A stretch of 64,000 nucleotides of DNA from Paenibacillus sp. SC116 (GTDB lineage Bacteria > Bacillota > Bacilli > Paenibacillales > Paenibacillaceae), in assembly GCF_024733555.1 (NCBI RefSeq), contig NZ_JANIOF010000004.1, positions 62,001 to 126,000 of the forward strand. The letters are read 5' to 3'. The position numbers were made by a program, and so were the translations under genes. The notes under the pieces were generated by a model. It ran no database searches, had not been told where the DNA came from, and was given only the letters and a program-made list of their open reading frames with translations. This document shows positions 48,455 through 58,172 of this stretch, one piece after another (the stretch's first letter is position 1; each line of letters opens with the position of its first letter).

Positions 48455-48662
48455 TATAAACACGTAATTGTTATCGATAAATCACAAATCCAGCAGCCGT
48501 TTAAGTTCCTGTGACATGAAACCATCGTGCTGTTCTTATCTATTGTGTTGAATATGTTACACTATAAGCTGTACAGTAATGAGTAAATAAGATTGCTTAT
48601 ACTGCCAAGCATTGCATCTAAACGATGTAGAACTAACGGATAGCAAGGAGATACAGTCGACG

Positions 48663-49439
48663 ATGAAGCTTATTTCTTGGAATGTAAACGGCTTGCGGGC
48701 TTGTGTAAATAAAGGGTTTATGGATTATTTTCAGGAGATGGACGCAGATATCTTTTGCGTACAGGAGACGAAGCTGCAGGAAGGACAGATTGATCTGGAC
48801 CTAGGCGACCAATATTCGCAGTATTGGAATTATGCTTTGAAGAAGGGATACTCGGGTACCGCAGTATTCACAAAGCATAAGCCGTTATCTGTTCGCTATG
48901 GAATCGAGGAAAATGAAGAGCCGGAAGGTCGCATTCTTACGCTTGAATTCGAGACCTTTTATTTGGTCAACGTATATACGCCGAACGCGAAGCGGGATTT
49001 GTCTCGTCTTGAAGAACGTCTCGTATGGGAGGATCGGTTCCGCACTTATTTGCAGCAGTTGGATGCGATTAAGCCGGTCATTATTTGCGGTGACTTGAAT
49101 GTGGCGCATCAAGAAATGGACTTGAAAAATCCGAAGTCGAATCACGGCAATTCAGGATTTACAACGGAAGAACGGGGAAAGATGACGATGCTTCAGGAGG
49201 CTGGATTTACGGATACGTTCCGCTATTTCTATCCTGATCAGACAGATGCTTATTCATGGTGGTCTTATATGCCCAAGGTAAGAGAGCGGAACATTGGCTG
49301 GCGTATTGACTACTACCTTGTTTCTGCGAGACTGCATGATTCCTTAGTGGATGCACGAATTGATTCAGAAATACTAGGCAGCGATCATTGCCCTGTTCAT
49401 TTGATTATGGATTCTGAGAAGCTGCTGGCATTAAATTGA
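48663..49439 (+). CDS. exoA: Exodeoxyribonuclease III (AP endonuclease)
   Basis: 258 residues from ATG 48663, the usual MKLISWNVNGLRACV start; the frame extends upstream to 48612. Complete active site: NVNGLRA, QETKLQ (metal-binding Glu), GDLNVAH, GWRIDYYLVS and GSDHCPV with the catalytic His. It cuts DNA at abasic sites and removes 3' blocks in base excision repair. A decayed partial copy lies 1.4 kb upstream at 47014-47270. Confidence 0.93.
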   Translation: MKLISWNVNGLRACVNKGFMDYFQEMDADIFCVQETKLQEGQIDLDLGDQYSQYWNYALKKGYSGTAVFTKHKPLSVRYGIEENEEPEGRILTLEFETFYLVNVYTPNAKRDLSRLEERLVWEDRFRTYLQQLDAIKPVIICGDLNVAHQEMDLKNPKSNHGNSGFTTEERGKMTMLQEAGFTDTFRYFYPDQTDAYSWWSYMPKVRERNIGWRIDYYLVSARLHDSLVDARIDSEILGSDHCPVHLIMDSEKLLALN

Positions 49440-49604
49440 ACAGTAGCAGACGTGTCGCGATATTAGCGGGATTATTTTAAGCAAAGTAAGTGATTTCATA
49501 TAAACAGTTGTTTACTCTATCAACATTGCAAAATAGAAACATAAACTAGAGTAGTGGACCGAATAAATCGGTCCATTTACTTTATTTTGGGAGGCGGTAA
49601 GCCT

Positions 49605-50888
49605 ATGATAGAAGAACATCAGGATGAAATCATTCCCTTTGCAGCCCAATTAACGGTGACACCTGTAACCACTGATCGCGAAGGAGCGGTTACGGACATA
49701 CTCATATCCTATCGCCCTAATGCCATTTTGGCACTTGGGGCTGTTGTATTTACACTGCCAACAGGCTTCACAGCAGATACGAACGATACACTGAATGGCA
49801 CAACATTGTTAAGCAGCCAAATATCCAATAATGGGGGCAGAGTAACACTTGGCTTAACACTTGACTTGTTGGGGCTCGCACAATTTGATTTGCTGCTCAA
49901 AGCAAAAACGCTGCCAACTGCCGGAACCTATCGATTTAAAGCTGAAAATACGTTGTTATTTCTCGGTTCACAGGGAGTAGCAGAGACGGATCTCACGGTA
50001 GAAGCAGATTCCCTTGCTTATGTTACGAATAATTTAGATAGTACGGTATCTGTCATTCGCCTAATGAGCGCTACAACGGTACAAACCATTACGGGAATTA
50101 CGTTTCCTGCGGGATTAATTGATACACCTAGTGGCAGCTATGTTTATGTCACGAATTTAATAACAAACCTCGTCTCGGTTATTGATACCGCAACGAATGC
50201 TGTCGTTCAATCTATATCAGTAGGGATATCGCCTATTCGCTTAGCTGTTTCGCCCAACGGAGCATATGTTTATGTAGTGAATCGAGATAGTGGAACGGTT
50301 TCGGTTATTGATACCGCAACGAATACGGTGACGGCCACAATTGCAGTAGGGAATAGTATTAATGGGGCGGCGATAACACCTAGTGGAACTTTATTATATG
50401 TGACGGATTCGATTGATAATAAGGTGCATGTCATAAGTACCGTGACGAATACAGTTATCCAAACGATCCTAGTAGGTTTTTCCCCAATTGCATTGGCAAT
50501 TACGCCAAATGGTCAAAGAGTGTACGTGCTTAATTCTGGAGATAGCACAATAACGGTCATTAGTACCCCTACGAATACAGTGGTGCAAACTATTGCTGGA
50601 ATCGGGGCGTCTCCGCAAGGAATAGCGATTACCCCGTCTGGAAACTATGCTTATATCACGAGTTTGAATACGAATGAGGTTTATGTACTTGATATTGCGA
50701 CAAATACAGTTACTACTACTTTTCCTGTGGGAAATGGTCCGATTGGAATTGCTTTATCTTCAGACGGTACGAAAGGTGCAGTTACCAATTATTTTGATGG
50801 AACGGTCTCGGTAATTAATTTGTTAACGAATACAGTGCTTAATACGGTTGCGGTAGGTGCGGGGCCTTTTGATGTTGCTGTAAAATAA
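49605..50888 (+). CDS. YVTN-type beta-propeller protein
   Basis: 427 residues from ATG 49605 (GGGAGGCGG upstream). Residues 1-135 are a beta-sandwich-like domain (DILISYRPNAILALGAVVFT). Residues 140-427 contain seven repeats of about 41 residues of the type YVTNxxxxTVSVIDTATN.V, a seven-bladed propeller. There is no signal peptide, so either cytoplasmic or exported by another route, for example onto spores from the mother cell. Surface-layer and spore-associated YVTN proteins share this form. Neighbours are spore-type small proteins. Confidence 0.8.
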   Translation: MIEEHQDEIIPFAAQLTVTPVTTDREGAVTDILISYRPNAILALGAVVFTLPTGFTADTNDTLNGTTLLSSQISNNGGRVTLGLTLDLLGLAQFDLLLKAKTLPTAGTYRFKAENTLLFLGSQGVAETDLTVEADSLAYVTNNLDSTVSVIRLMSATTVQTITGITFPAGLIDTPSGSYVYVTNLITNLVSVIDTATNAVVQSISVGISPIRLAVSPNGAYVYVVNRDSGTVSVIDTATNTVTATIAVGNSINGAAITPSGTLLYVTDSIDNKVHVISTVTNTVIQTILVGFSPIALAITPNGQRVYVLNSGDSTITVISTPTNTVVQTIAGIGASPQGIAITPSGNYAYITSLNTNEVYVLDIATNTVTTTFPVGNGPIGIALSSDGTKGAVTNYFDGTVSVINLLTNTVLNTVAVGAGPFDVAVK

Positions 50889-51106
50889 CTGATATATGTT
50901 ATGAGAAATATATGTGTTGGAGCGTATGCCATTTTATATCACATGGGGTTTGACGATGTGGTGTAAAGGGCTTTTTGTGCTGTTCACTAGTAATCATAAT
51001 GAAAGCAACAACCTCATAGAGATAGGATAAGCATAACAAGTCTCTTACATTTATATAGGGGTTTATACAAATTGGATGAGCTTAATAAAAGGGAGCTGAG
51101 TGGGGA

Positions 51107-51403
51107 ATGTCAATGCCAACGATTCCAGATATAAAGCCAGAAATCGTTTTAAGTCGTCATGAGGTAATCAACCTGCTGCTAACATCAATTGCACTTGAAG
51201 AAATTGGTTTGTCGCATATTATTAATGCAGAAAGTGAATCCATTCAAGCGCTCCTTAAAGATTCATGCGTCAGTTTGGATGATGCTTTAAAAATAAATCA
51301 TAGTGTAGAACGAATGATGCGAAGTGTAATCCAGAGCCAAATGCTGCTTCAAATCAAACTAGATGACATTATTTCATTAGACAATCGTGAAGAGCTTGCA
51401 TGA
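51107..51403 (+). CDS. Small spore-surface-like protein, paralog 1
   Basis: 98 residues, GGGAGCTGAG upstream. The core VINLLLTSIALEEIGLSHII and NAESESIQALLKD recurs in the paralogs at 51420 and 53455. This motif is known to me from small proteins encoded near spore-coat and exosporium genes in Paenibacillus and Bacillus, without defined function. All-helical, no signal peptide. First of a close operon. Confidence 0.65.
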   Translation: MSMPTIPDIKPEIVLSRHEVINLLLTSIALEEIGLSHIINAESESIQALLKDSCVSLDDALKINHSVERMMRSVIQSQMLLQIKLDDIISLDNREELA

Positions 51404-51419
51404 GGAAAGGAGGAATATT

Positions 51420-51794
51420 GTGAGGGAAAAGAATAATCTGATTTATGAAAATCCAATTTCCAAAGAAGAAGCAACTGCGCAGCTAATTAAGGCGATTGCT
51501 CTAGAAGAAGAGGCTTTGTCTAATCTTATTAACATAGAAACGGACAAGGCCACAGCATTTGTTGGAAAGAACCTTGATTATCCTACTGGCCCTTCTACTT
51601 CAGAAATTATTCAGTATAATCAAACCGTCGTTCAATTTTTAGATACGCTGTTGATGGCTGAATGGTTGTTGCTGAAAAAAATGGATACGGTTAGAAGTAT
51701 GCGAGACTACGATTGTGTTGACAGTCTGGGCGACAGAGAGAATAAAAGATTCAATAACCATGGAGCTTTTCATGACGATGCATTTGATTATTAA
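51420..51794 (+). CDS. Small spore-surface-like protein, paralog 2
   Basis: 124 residues from GTG 51420 with AAAGGAGG. The shared helix is EATAQLIKAIALEEEALSNL followed by INIETDKATAFVG. An acidic C-terminal tail (SLGDRENKRFNNHGAFHDDA) is special to this copy. 16 bases after paralog 1. Confidence 0.6.
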   Translation: MREKNNLIYENPISKEEATAQLIKAIALEEEALSNLINIETDKATAFVGKNLDYPTGPSTSEIIQYNQTVVQFLDTLLMAEWLLLKKMDTVRSMRDYDCVDSLGDRENKRFNNHGAFHDDAFDY

Positions 51795-51820
51795 ATCAAT
51801 CAATAAATGGGGCGTTGTAT

Positions 51821-52435
51821 ATGCTGCTCTCTAACATTGGAAATCACGATATCCCATATTATCGTATGGAACTCGCAATTTTGTGCTTAGTGCGTGGAAG
51901 CTTGTATAGACGCCTATCAGCGAATGAACGACAAGCTGCTGCTATAGAAACTATCGTATATTCCTTAATTCATTCCATTGTCGATCTTCATTGTTTTCGT
52001 GAAAGACGACAGTTCAATAGACATCGCATAGATAAAAAGCCAGTCAAGTCGACTTGTATACATAAGAAAATAATGGATGACATTATTAAGGAGAGTCGAA
52101 TGGTCAAAGAGGTAATCCTTGATCGTCCATTTGAATGTAACATAGATATGAATTTTATTTTAACGAACTTGGACAAGATTATAGCCCGACATACAGAAAG
52201 CGAAGTACAGACACAATCCAAACCGCAAACTTTGTTAGCAGTGGAGTCCTCTGAAAGTAAGGAACATAACATAATAGCTGTAAGAAAGAATCCAACTCCG
52301 TTTCTTCCCAAAATAAACACATTTCTCACTGCAGCAGTAGGAAATATTTTGTATGAACAAGGTGAATATACGGATATAGGAACCTTGGATAAAGGGGAAT
52401 CTATACATGGAAGTAAAGAGTCTAGAGCTAATTAA
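51821..52435 (+). CDS. Hypothetical protein of the surface-protein operon
   Basis: 204 residues from ATG 51821. Helical N-terminal half with LANERQAAAIETIVYSLIHS-like helices (LSANERQAAAIETIVYSL) and basic HRIDKKPVKSTCIHKK, then a low-complexity Ser/Glu/Lys linker and a C-terminal helix. Unknown family. It overlaps the MBL-fold gene by 29 bases, so the two are translationally coupled. Confidence 0.5.
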   Translation: MLLSNIGNHDIPYYRMELAILCLVRGSLYRRLSANERQAAAIETIVYSLIHSIVDLHCFRERRQFNRHRIDKKPVKSTCIHKKIMDDIIKESRMVKEVILDRPFECNIDMNFILTNLDKIIARHTESEVQTQSKPQTLLAVESSESKEHNIIAVRKNPTPFLPKINTFLTAAVGNILYEQGEYTDIGTLDKGESIHGSKESRAN

Positions 52436-53330
52436 CGGTAACAGCTATATATTTGAAGAAAATGTAACGATAGGCGTATATGTGAATAAATCTAATCAAT
52501 CTGCAGTTCTTATCGATAGCGGTGCTAACAAAGAGGTTGCCAAGCGGATTGACCATGCTTTGAAGCAATGCGGTTGCCAAGCAGCAGCCATTATTCTTAC
52601 ACATGGTCATCAGGCTCAGTTGGGTGGGCTCAGTTATTTTAAGCAAACCTATAAAAATATAAAAGTGTATGCGACATCATGGACCGCCCAATTTATGGAG
52701 AAGCGGGCTCTGGAGAGTTGGCTGTCTGGGCATATCCCTTGTATATCAAAGGAAACTGAGCGTACAGAAGCTGTTGATGTGATTACCGAAATCATCCCTT
52801 ATCGGGATCGTCAGCTAGTGATTGAAAAAGCAGTATTTTCGATCGTTACTTTGCCTGGCCATTTCCCTGGAATGATCGGCATTATAACTCCTGATCAAGT
52901 ATTTTACTGCGGAGATGCCCTATTTGGGGACAAGACCTTGATGAAACAAAAACTGTTGTATTATACCGACGTTAAAGGAGCTAGAGCTAGCTTGGACAAA
53001 ATCGTCCAGAGCCAGCCCTATGCCTTTGTCGTTTCTCATGGAGGAAAATGCAAAGAGATCACTTCGCTTGTTCAACAGCATCACCAGCTTATTGATGCAG
53101 CGTCCCATTTTATAGTAAGCCTGATACGTCAACAACCGAAGACGCTGGAAAGTATTGTCCAAAAAGTAATGAATGAATACCAGCTCCCAAATAAACCAGT
53201 CCACTTCGCTTTGGCGAATTCCATTGTCAGGTCATACTTGACCGAGCTAAGCAATAGTTCAAAAATACGTGCCACCATTAATGATGGGATTTTGCAGTAC
53301 TATGCACGTCCCTCTTCAGCGTTGTTATAA
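52407..53330 (+). CDS. MBL-fold protein with degenerate metal motif
   Basis: 307 residues. The beta-lactamase-fold pattern is clear: VLIDSGA, ILTHGHQAQLGGL (64-75), TLPGHFPGMIGI and FYCGDALFGD, then a C-terminal helical domain. In active enzymes the second motif is HxHxDH; here it reads H66-G-H68-Q-A70-Q71, so the Asp and third His are missing. It may bind one metal or none. It lies in the surface-protein operon and ends in a basic helix (ILQYYARPSSALL). Activity cannot be assumed. Confidence 0.75.
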   Translation: MEVKSLELINGNSYIFEENVTIGVYVNKSNQSAVLIDSGANKEVAKRIDHALKQCGCQAAAIILTHGHQAQLGGLSYFKQTYKNIKVYATSWTAQFMEKRALESWLSGHIPCISKETERTEAVDVITEIIPYRDRQLVIEKAVFSIVTLPGHFPGMIGIITPDQVFYCGDALFGDKTLMKQKLLYYTDVKGARASLDKIVQSQPYAFVVSHGGKCKEITSLVQQHHQLIDAASHFIVSLIRQQPKTLESIVQKVMNEYQLPNKPVHFALANSIVRSYLTELSNSSKIRATINDGILQYYARPSSALL

Positions 53331-53454
53331 TGTGGGGTATTTACAGTTATATTTGCGATGCTCATAGGATGTGATGGTTCAGTTTTCTAGATTAATGCGC
53401 ATAGACATAGAAGGAGCAAAAGCCTTTACATTCAATTACAGAGGTGATTTGAAA

Positions 53455-53784
53455 ATGTCTCAAGCTAACATACCTAATGTTACACCTACAATTTCCATTA
53501 CGCTCGACGATTCGGTTAACTTGTTATTAGCGTCCACTGCACTTGAAGGGTTGGCTTTGGCGAATATTATTAATGCTGAGGCCGAAAGAATTCAATATGT
53601 GATCGGGACTTTGCCTGGAAGTGAGGGGCTATCTCCACCTGCTACAATTTCTAATTTGCTTGCTATAGACAGCAGCGTAGTAAGAACATTGCAAGAAGTA
53701 ATGAAGAAAGAAATATTGCTTCAAATCAAGTTAGATAGCATTATGAATAGCTTGCCAATTACACCATTAGCAATGGCCGAGTAG
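53455..53784 (+). CDS. Small spore-surface-like protein, paralog 3
   Basis: 109 residues from ATG 53455 (AGAGGTGA upstream). SVNLLLASTALEGLALANII and NAEAERIQYVIGTLPG match paralog 1, followed by LLAIDSSVVRTLQEVMKKEI and LLQIKLDSI, which also matches. A Pro/Ala end. The glycosyltransferase gene starts 3 bases later, linking this protein to glycan transfer. Confidence 0.65.
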   Translation: MSQANIPNVTPTISITLDDSVNLLLASTALEGLALANIINAEAERIQYVIGTLPGSEGLSPPATISNLLAIDSSVVRTLQEVMKKEILLQIKLDSIMNSLPITPLAMAE

Positions 53785-53786
53785 AT

Positions 53787-54449
53787 ATGGGATTACAGCG
53801 AATTTTGTTTGTAATGTGCGTAAATAATGAAGCATTATTTCAACAAGCCAAACGACAAATTGCTAATTTATTTATTCCGCCAGGTTTCACGGTAGAGCTA
53901 TATGAAGTCAGAAATGCTAAAAGTATGGCCAGCGGCTATAACTGTGCGTTTCAACTTGAGGCGACCTATCGAATTTTTATTCATCAAGATACGTTTCTCA
54001 TTCATCAAGGCATGATCTATGATCTCATTCGACTGTTTGATCGACATCCTCAGTTGGGCATGATCGGGCTTGCAGGATGTGTAGAACTCCCCTCCAGTGG
54101 GATATGGTGGGAGGGAGAGCGATTGGTTGGTCAAGTAATTGAGCATCGGAGTGACAGGTACCAGCTTCTACGTTTTGACCACGGAGCTCGTGAGTCCACT
54201 GATTATGTAGAAGTAGAAGCGATAGATGGACTTTTTATGGCGACAAGTGTCCATTTTCCTTGGCGTAATGATGTATTCGATGGCTTCCACTTTTATGATT
54301 CTGCACATTCCAAAGAAATGGCGCTTGCGGGATACGTAGTAGGTGTTCCTGTACTGCAAAGCCCATGGTGTATTCATTACAATGGCGATGAATTTGACCA
54401 CGTTTCTTATGAACGGTACCGGAAGCTATTTGTTCGACATTATATGTGA
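53787..54449 (+). CDS. StrF-like glycosyltransferase
   Basis: 220 residues; no obvious ribosome binding site but only 3 bases after the previous stop. GT-A-like fold with IFIHQDTFL (residues near 70, standing in for DxD), IGLAGCVELPSSGIWW, EAIDGLFMAT and a GFHFYDSAHSKEM end, as in the Glyco_tranf_2_5 (StrF) family. Probably transfers sugar to a surface protein or polysaccharide encoded in the cluster. Confidence 0.75.
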   Translation: MGLQRILFVMCVNNEALFQQAKRQIANLFIPPGFTVELYEVRNAKSMASGYNCAFQLEATYRIFIHQDTFLIHQGMIYDLIRLFDRHPQLGMIGLAGCVELPSSGIWWEGERLVGQVIEHRSDRYQLLRFDHGARESTDYVEVEAIDGLFMATSVHFPWRNDVFDGFHFYDSAHSKEMALAGYVVGVPVLQSPWCIHYNGDEFDHVSYERYRKLFVRHYM

Positions 54450-54522
54450 TCATAAACATCAGTAGACAAGATTATTTGAATAAGTGGCTTGACTGTGTAT
54501 TTTCTTAGGAAGGATGAGAAGT

Positions 54523-56802
54523 ATGCATCAGACTGATCAGGGCGTCACGGCTAATCGCATATCTTTGTGCATGATTGTGAAGGATGAGGCATTCTTTATT
54601 GATAAATGTCTGGCCAGTGTTAAACATGTCGTTGATGAAATCATCGTTGTAGATACAGGATCAACGGATGAAACGCCAGCCATATGCAAAGCCCATGGTG
54701 CACAAGTATTTCCGTTTGAATGGCAGGATAACTTCGCTGAAGCACGCAACTATAGCCTACAGCAAGCTTCAGGAGAGTGGATCTTATGGTTGGATGCAGA
54801 CGAGCAATTGGACTCAGATACAGCGTTATCCTTGCGTGAAATATGGAATGTGCAAGAAGCCGATATTGCGCTCATAGAGCTTATTACCTATATGGGAGCC
54901 AACGAAAACTTAGACGATGCCTTTTTGTTATACCAGCAGCGCGTGTTCCGTAATTATAAAGGGCTTCAATTCAAAGGATGCGTGTACGAACAGCTGAATA
55001 CACAAGAAATATTAGGGGAGAATTTCCCTGTTCATCAGCTTCCTGTCAGAGTACATCATTTTGGTTATCGGAATGCTGTTGTTGACGGGCGGTGCAAATC
55101 TGAACGCAACAAGCAGTTGCTCTTAAAAGAGAAGCAGAACAAGGGGAGTATTCCTTGGATTGACTATCATTTGGCAAGCGAGTATTACCGTCTACGGCAG
55201 TATGAAGAAGCCTATGAAACAGTGAATGCAGCAATCGAATTATTTATAAAGAACCAGCAGTTTCCCCCCTCATTTTGCTACAAATTAAAATACGATATTC
55301 TTCTCTCAAACGGCTCCTATGAGGGAGCCTGGCCTTCTATTGAACATGTCATTCTCCTTTATCCAGATTACGTGGATCTACATTATTATAAAGGCCTCAT
55401 ACTTTATCACAAAAATAGACCGGCACTAGCACTTGAATCCTTCGAACATTGCATTGAACTAGGTGAGGGGAGTTTGCAGCATCTCACGATGCGCGGTATG
55501 GGCAGCTTTCATGCATGGTACCGTATCGGCCTCTGTTATGAGAAGTTAGACCGACGTCAGGAGGCGATACAAGCCTATGAACAATCCCTTGCAAGCAATA
55601 CCAAGTATGAACTGGCGCAACAAGCCCTTGAGCGCTTGCTGATACAGGTTCAGTTAGATTTGTCAGCGATTAAGATTAGCCTATGCATGATTGTAAAAAA
55701 TGAAGAAGAGAGCTTGCAGCGCTGTCTTGACAGCGTAAGTGATATCGTGGACGAAGTAATCATTGTGGACACAGGATCCACGGATAATACGAAGCTAATA
55801 GCCGGTCAAAATGGAGCTAAACTATATAACTTTGAGTGGGTAGACGATTTTAGTGCAGCAAGAAACTTTGCATTTAGCAAGGCGACAAAGGAATATATCT
55901 TATGGTTGGATGCAGATGATGTTATCGAAAGCAAAGATCGTATCGCATTAAAAGAGTTAAAACGTAATCTGTCAAGGGATATTAAAAGTGTAAGTATGCC
56001 TTATGTGCTGACGACAAATGAGTCGGGAGAGCCATTGTTCTCGCTTCGCCGCAACCGACTTGTACGAAGAGATGCGAACTTTACATGGATTGGTCCGGTC
56101 CATGAATATTTAGAAGTTAGCGGCCCTATTTTTCATAGTGAAATATGTGTATACCATAAAAAAGATAAGCAGTATACCGATCGAAATTTGCGAATCTATG
56201 AAAATAGACTGGCGGCTGGAGAAGCGTTTACACCACGAGACTTGTACTATTATGCAAATGAGCTGAAAGATCATGCTCGTTATAAAGAAGCGCTTGATTG
56301 TTATGAACAATTTCTGGAAACGAAGCAAGGGTGGTATGAGGATTGTATTCAGGCTTGCCTGAAAATGGAGTCCTGTCACGAAAAGCTCAATCAAGAATCT
56401 GAGCGGCTGTCGGTGCTGTTCCGTTCGTTCGAATATGATAAGCCGCATTCGGATATTTGCTGCCAAATTGGAGAGTGGATGCTTACCAATAAACGCCATC
56501 ATCAAGCTATTTATTGGTTTGAACAGGCAACACAACTCGTAATTCCGTCTGACCAATTGACGATGACGCAATCTTCGACATGGACATGGATTCCTAATCT
56601 GAAGCTTTGTGTTTGCTACGACCAAATGGGCCAACCCGAAAAGGCTTGCTATTATAATGAGATCGCGCTTAGTTACTATCCCGACCATCCAAGCATGCTG
56701 TACAATCAGAACTATTTCAAGCGAATTTTGAGAGAAAAATATGAACTTGTATCTGTTAATTCCGTTCATTCAGACCATGATGGTGGAGGGAGCGAAGTAT
56801 GA
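54523..56802 (+). CDS. Dual GT2 glycosyltransferase with TPR repeats
   Basis: 759 residues from ATG 54523 (AGGAAGG upstream). Two complete family-2 glycosyltransferase domains: residues about 13-190 with VDTGSTDETPAICKAHGAQV and WLDADEQL, and about 385-560 with VDTGSTDNTKLIAGQNGAKL and WLDADDVI. Each is followed by TPR-like helices (235-375 and 585-740). DxD-type motifs are intact in both. Such proteins glycosylate spore-surface or wall proteins in Bacillales. Overlaps the next gene by 4 bases. Confidence 0.88.
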   Translation: MHQTDQGVTANRISLCMIVKDEAFFIDKCLASVKHVVDEIIVVDTGSTDETPAICKAHGAQVFPFEWQDNFAEARNYSLQQASGEWILWLDADEQLDSDTALSLREIWNVQEADIALIELITYMGANENLDDAFLLYQQRVFRNYKGLQFKGCVYEQLNTQEILGENFPVHQLPVRVHHFGYRNAVVDGRCKSERNKQLLLKEKQNKGSIPWIDYHLASEYYRLRQYEEAYETVNAAIELFIKNQQFPPSFCYKLKYDILLSNGSYEGAWPSIEHVILLYPDYVDLHYYKGLILYHKNRPALALESFEHCIELGEGSLQHLTMRGMGSFHAWYRIGLCYEKLDRRQEAIQAYEQSLASNTKYELAQQALERLLIQVQLDLSAIKISLCMIVKNEEESLQRCLDSVSDIVDEVIIVDTGSTDNTKLIAGQNGAKLYNFEWVDDFSAARNFAFSKATKEYILWLDADDVIESKDRIALKELKRNLSRDIKSVSMPYVLTTNESGEPLFSLRRNRLVRRDANFTWIGPVHEYLEVSGPIFHSEICVYHKKDKQYTDRNLRIYENRLAAGEAFTPRDLYYYANELKDHARYKEALDCYEQFLETKQGWYEDCIQACLKMESCHEKLNQESERLSVLFRSFEYDKPHSDICCQIGEWMLTNKRHHQAIYWFEQATQLVIPSDQLTMTQSSTWTWIPNLKLCVCYDQMGQPEKACYYNEIALSYYPDHPSMLYNQNYFKRILREKYELVSVNSVHSDHDGGGSEV

Positions 56803-58061
56803 AAATAGGTAAGACGAGTATTATTATGCTTACGCTTAATCAATTTCACCATACGTTACTTTGCTTGGCGAGCATCCGAAAATATACAACTGAGCCCTAT
56901 GAATTAATTGTGGTGGATAACGGTTCGACGGATTTGACAGTGATGTACTTGAAACAGCAACCAGATGTGACGCTCATCTGCAACGAGTATAATAAAGGAT
57001 TTGCAACTGGGTGCAATCAAGGGATGGCCATTGCAACTGGGGACCAAATTTTATTTTTAAATAATGATACGGTTGTAACTCCGAACTGGCTGACACATCT
57101 TATAGACGCTTTGTATGCAAGTCCGGATATTGGAATAGTAGGGCCATTGACCAATTATTCAAGCGGCCATCAAATAATACCTGTACCGTATAAGGAATTG
57201 TTCGATCTAAATGTATTCGCGCATGAACATCAAATTGTCAATGCAGGTAAAACGACAGAGGTACGTCGTCTGATCGGTTTTTGTCTGCTTGTAAAGCGCA
57301 AGGTGCTCGATGAAGTCGGAGGTTTTGATGAATTGTACGATATAGGTAACTTTGAAGACGACGATTTGTGCTTGCGGGCTGCCAAAGCTGGCTATAGGTT
57401 GTATATTGCCAATGCCTGCTTCATCCACCATGTGGGTCATGCAACAATGAACGACATGGTGGATGAACAAAAAAACAATGTGCAGCATTTAATGGGGATA
57501 AATCGCAAGAAGGCAAAAGAGAAGTGGGGCGCAGATATATTTGATTTGATCTATAAAGAAGATGTAAAGCTCAGTTGTTGTGTTATTGCAGTCACAGAAA
57601 CTGCCCTAATTAGAGCGCTAGACTCCATTAAGGAGATTGCGGATGAAATTATTGTTGTCGATTGTACAGGAACATGCAGCGAGGTTGCGACTACGTACAG
57701 GGCTAAATATGTTTCGGGGCATTCGAATATAGGCAAACAGAAGCAATGGCAACGAGCTGTGGAGGAAGCAGAGTGTCCCTACCTCATGCTGCTCAATGTT
57801 GATGAATATATATCTAACCAGATGAGAAGAAAGATTCGAGCATTAAAACGCTTTATTACGGAAGATACGATTGGTGTTGCGATGTTATGTGCGCGTGCGG
57901 ATACGGATATAGTGTCGAACGAATCTCAAGTGCGGCTCATGCAGAGATCGTTTCCGTTATTGCAGGTAGACAATTCGACCGCTTATAACGAAAATGTACT
58001 GATTAGTGATATAGAAATTTATTTTGAACCTTGTTCTCAAGAAAAGGATGCGATTCATTAG
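56799..58061 (+). CDS. GT2 glycosyltransferase with degenerate second domain
   Basis: 420 residues, ATGA overlap with the previous stop. The first domain (1-250) is a rhamnosyltransferase-type GT2: LIVVDNGSTDLTVMYLKQQP, FLNNDTVV (DxD equivalent NDT) and FEDDDLCLRAAKAGYRL. The second (about 255-420) begins LSCCVIAVTETALIRALDSI and has VVDCTGTC and LLNVDEYI, a GT2 domain with lost DxD, so probably not catalytic. Ends the cluster; terminator at 58117. Confidence 0.85.
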   Translation: MKIGKTSIIMLTLNQFHHTLLCLASIRKYTTEPYELIVVDNGSTDLTVMYLKQQPDVTLICNEYNKGFATGCNQGMAIATGDQILFLNNDTVVTPNWLTHLIDALYASPDIGIVGPLTNYSSGHQIIPVPYKELFDLNVFAHEHQIVNAGKTTEVRRLIGFCLLVKRKVLDEVGGFDELYDIGNFEDDDLCLRAAKAGYRLYIANACFIHHVGHATMNDMVDEQKNNVQHLMGINRKKAKEKWGADIFDLIYKEDVKLSCCVIAVTETALIRALDSIKEIADEIIVVDCTGTCSEVATTYRAKYVSGHSNIGKQKQWQRAVEEAECPYLMLLNVDEYISNQMRRKIRALKRFITEDTIGVAMLCARADTDIVSNESQVRLMQRSFPLLQVDNSTAYNENVLISDIEIYFEPCSQEKDAIH

Positions 58062-58116
58062 TGCAAGCTCGCTAGCATAGCCTCTATCACAAAGTTTTGC
58101 TAAGTTGACCTATACT

Positions 58117-58160
58117 AAACACAGCGCAACGTCCTACTTAGGTACGTTGCGCTGTTTCGT
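58117..58160 (+). terminator. Bidirectional terminator between convergent genes
   Basis: ACAGCGCAACGT pairs perfectly with ACGTTGCGCTGT across 11 bases; A-rich before, T-rich after. Confidence 0.85.
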
Positions 58161-58172
58161 ACAGGAATTATT

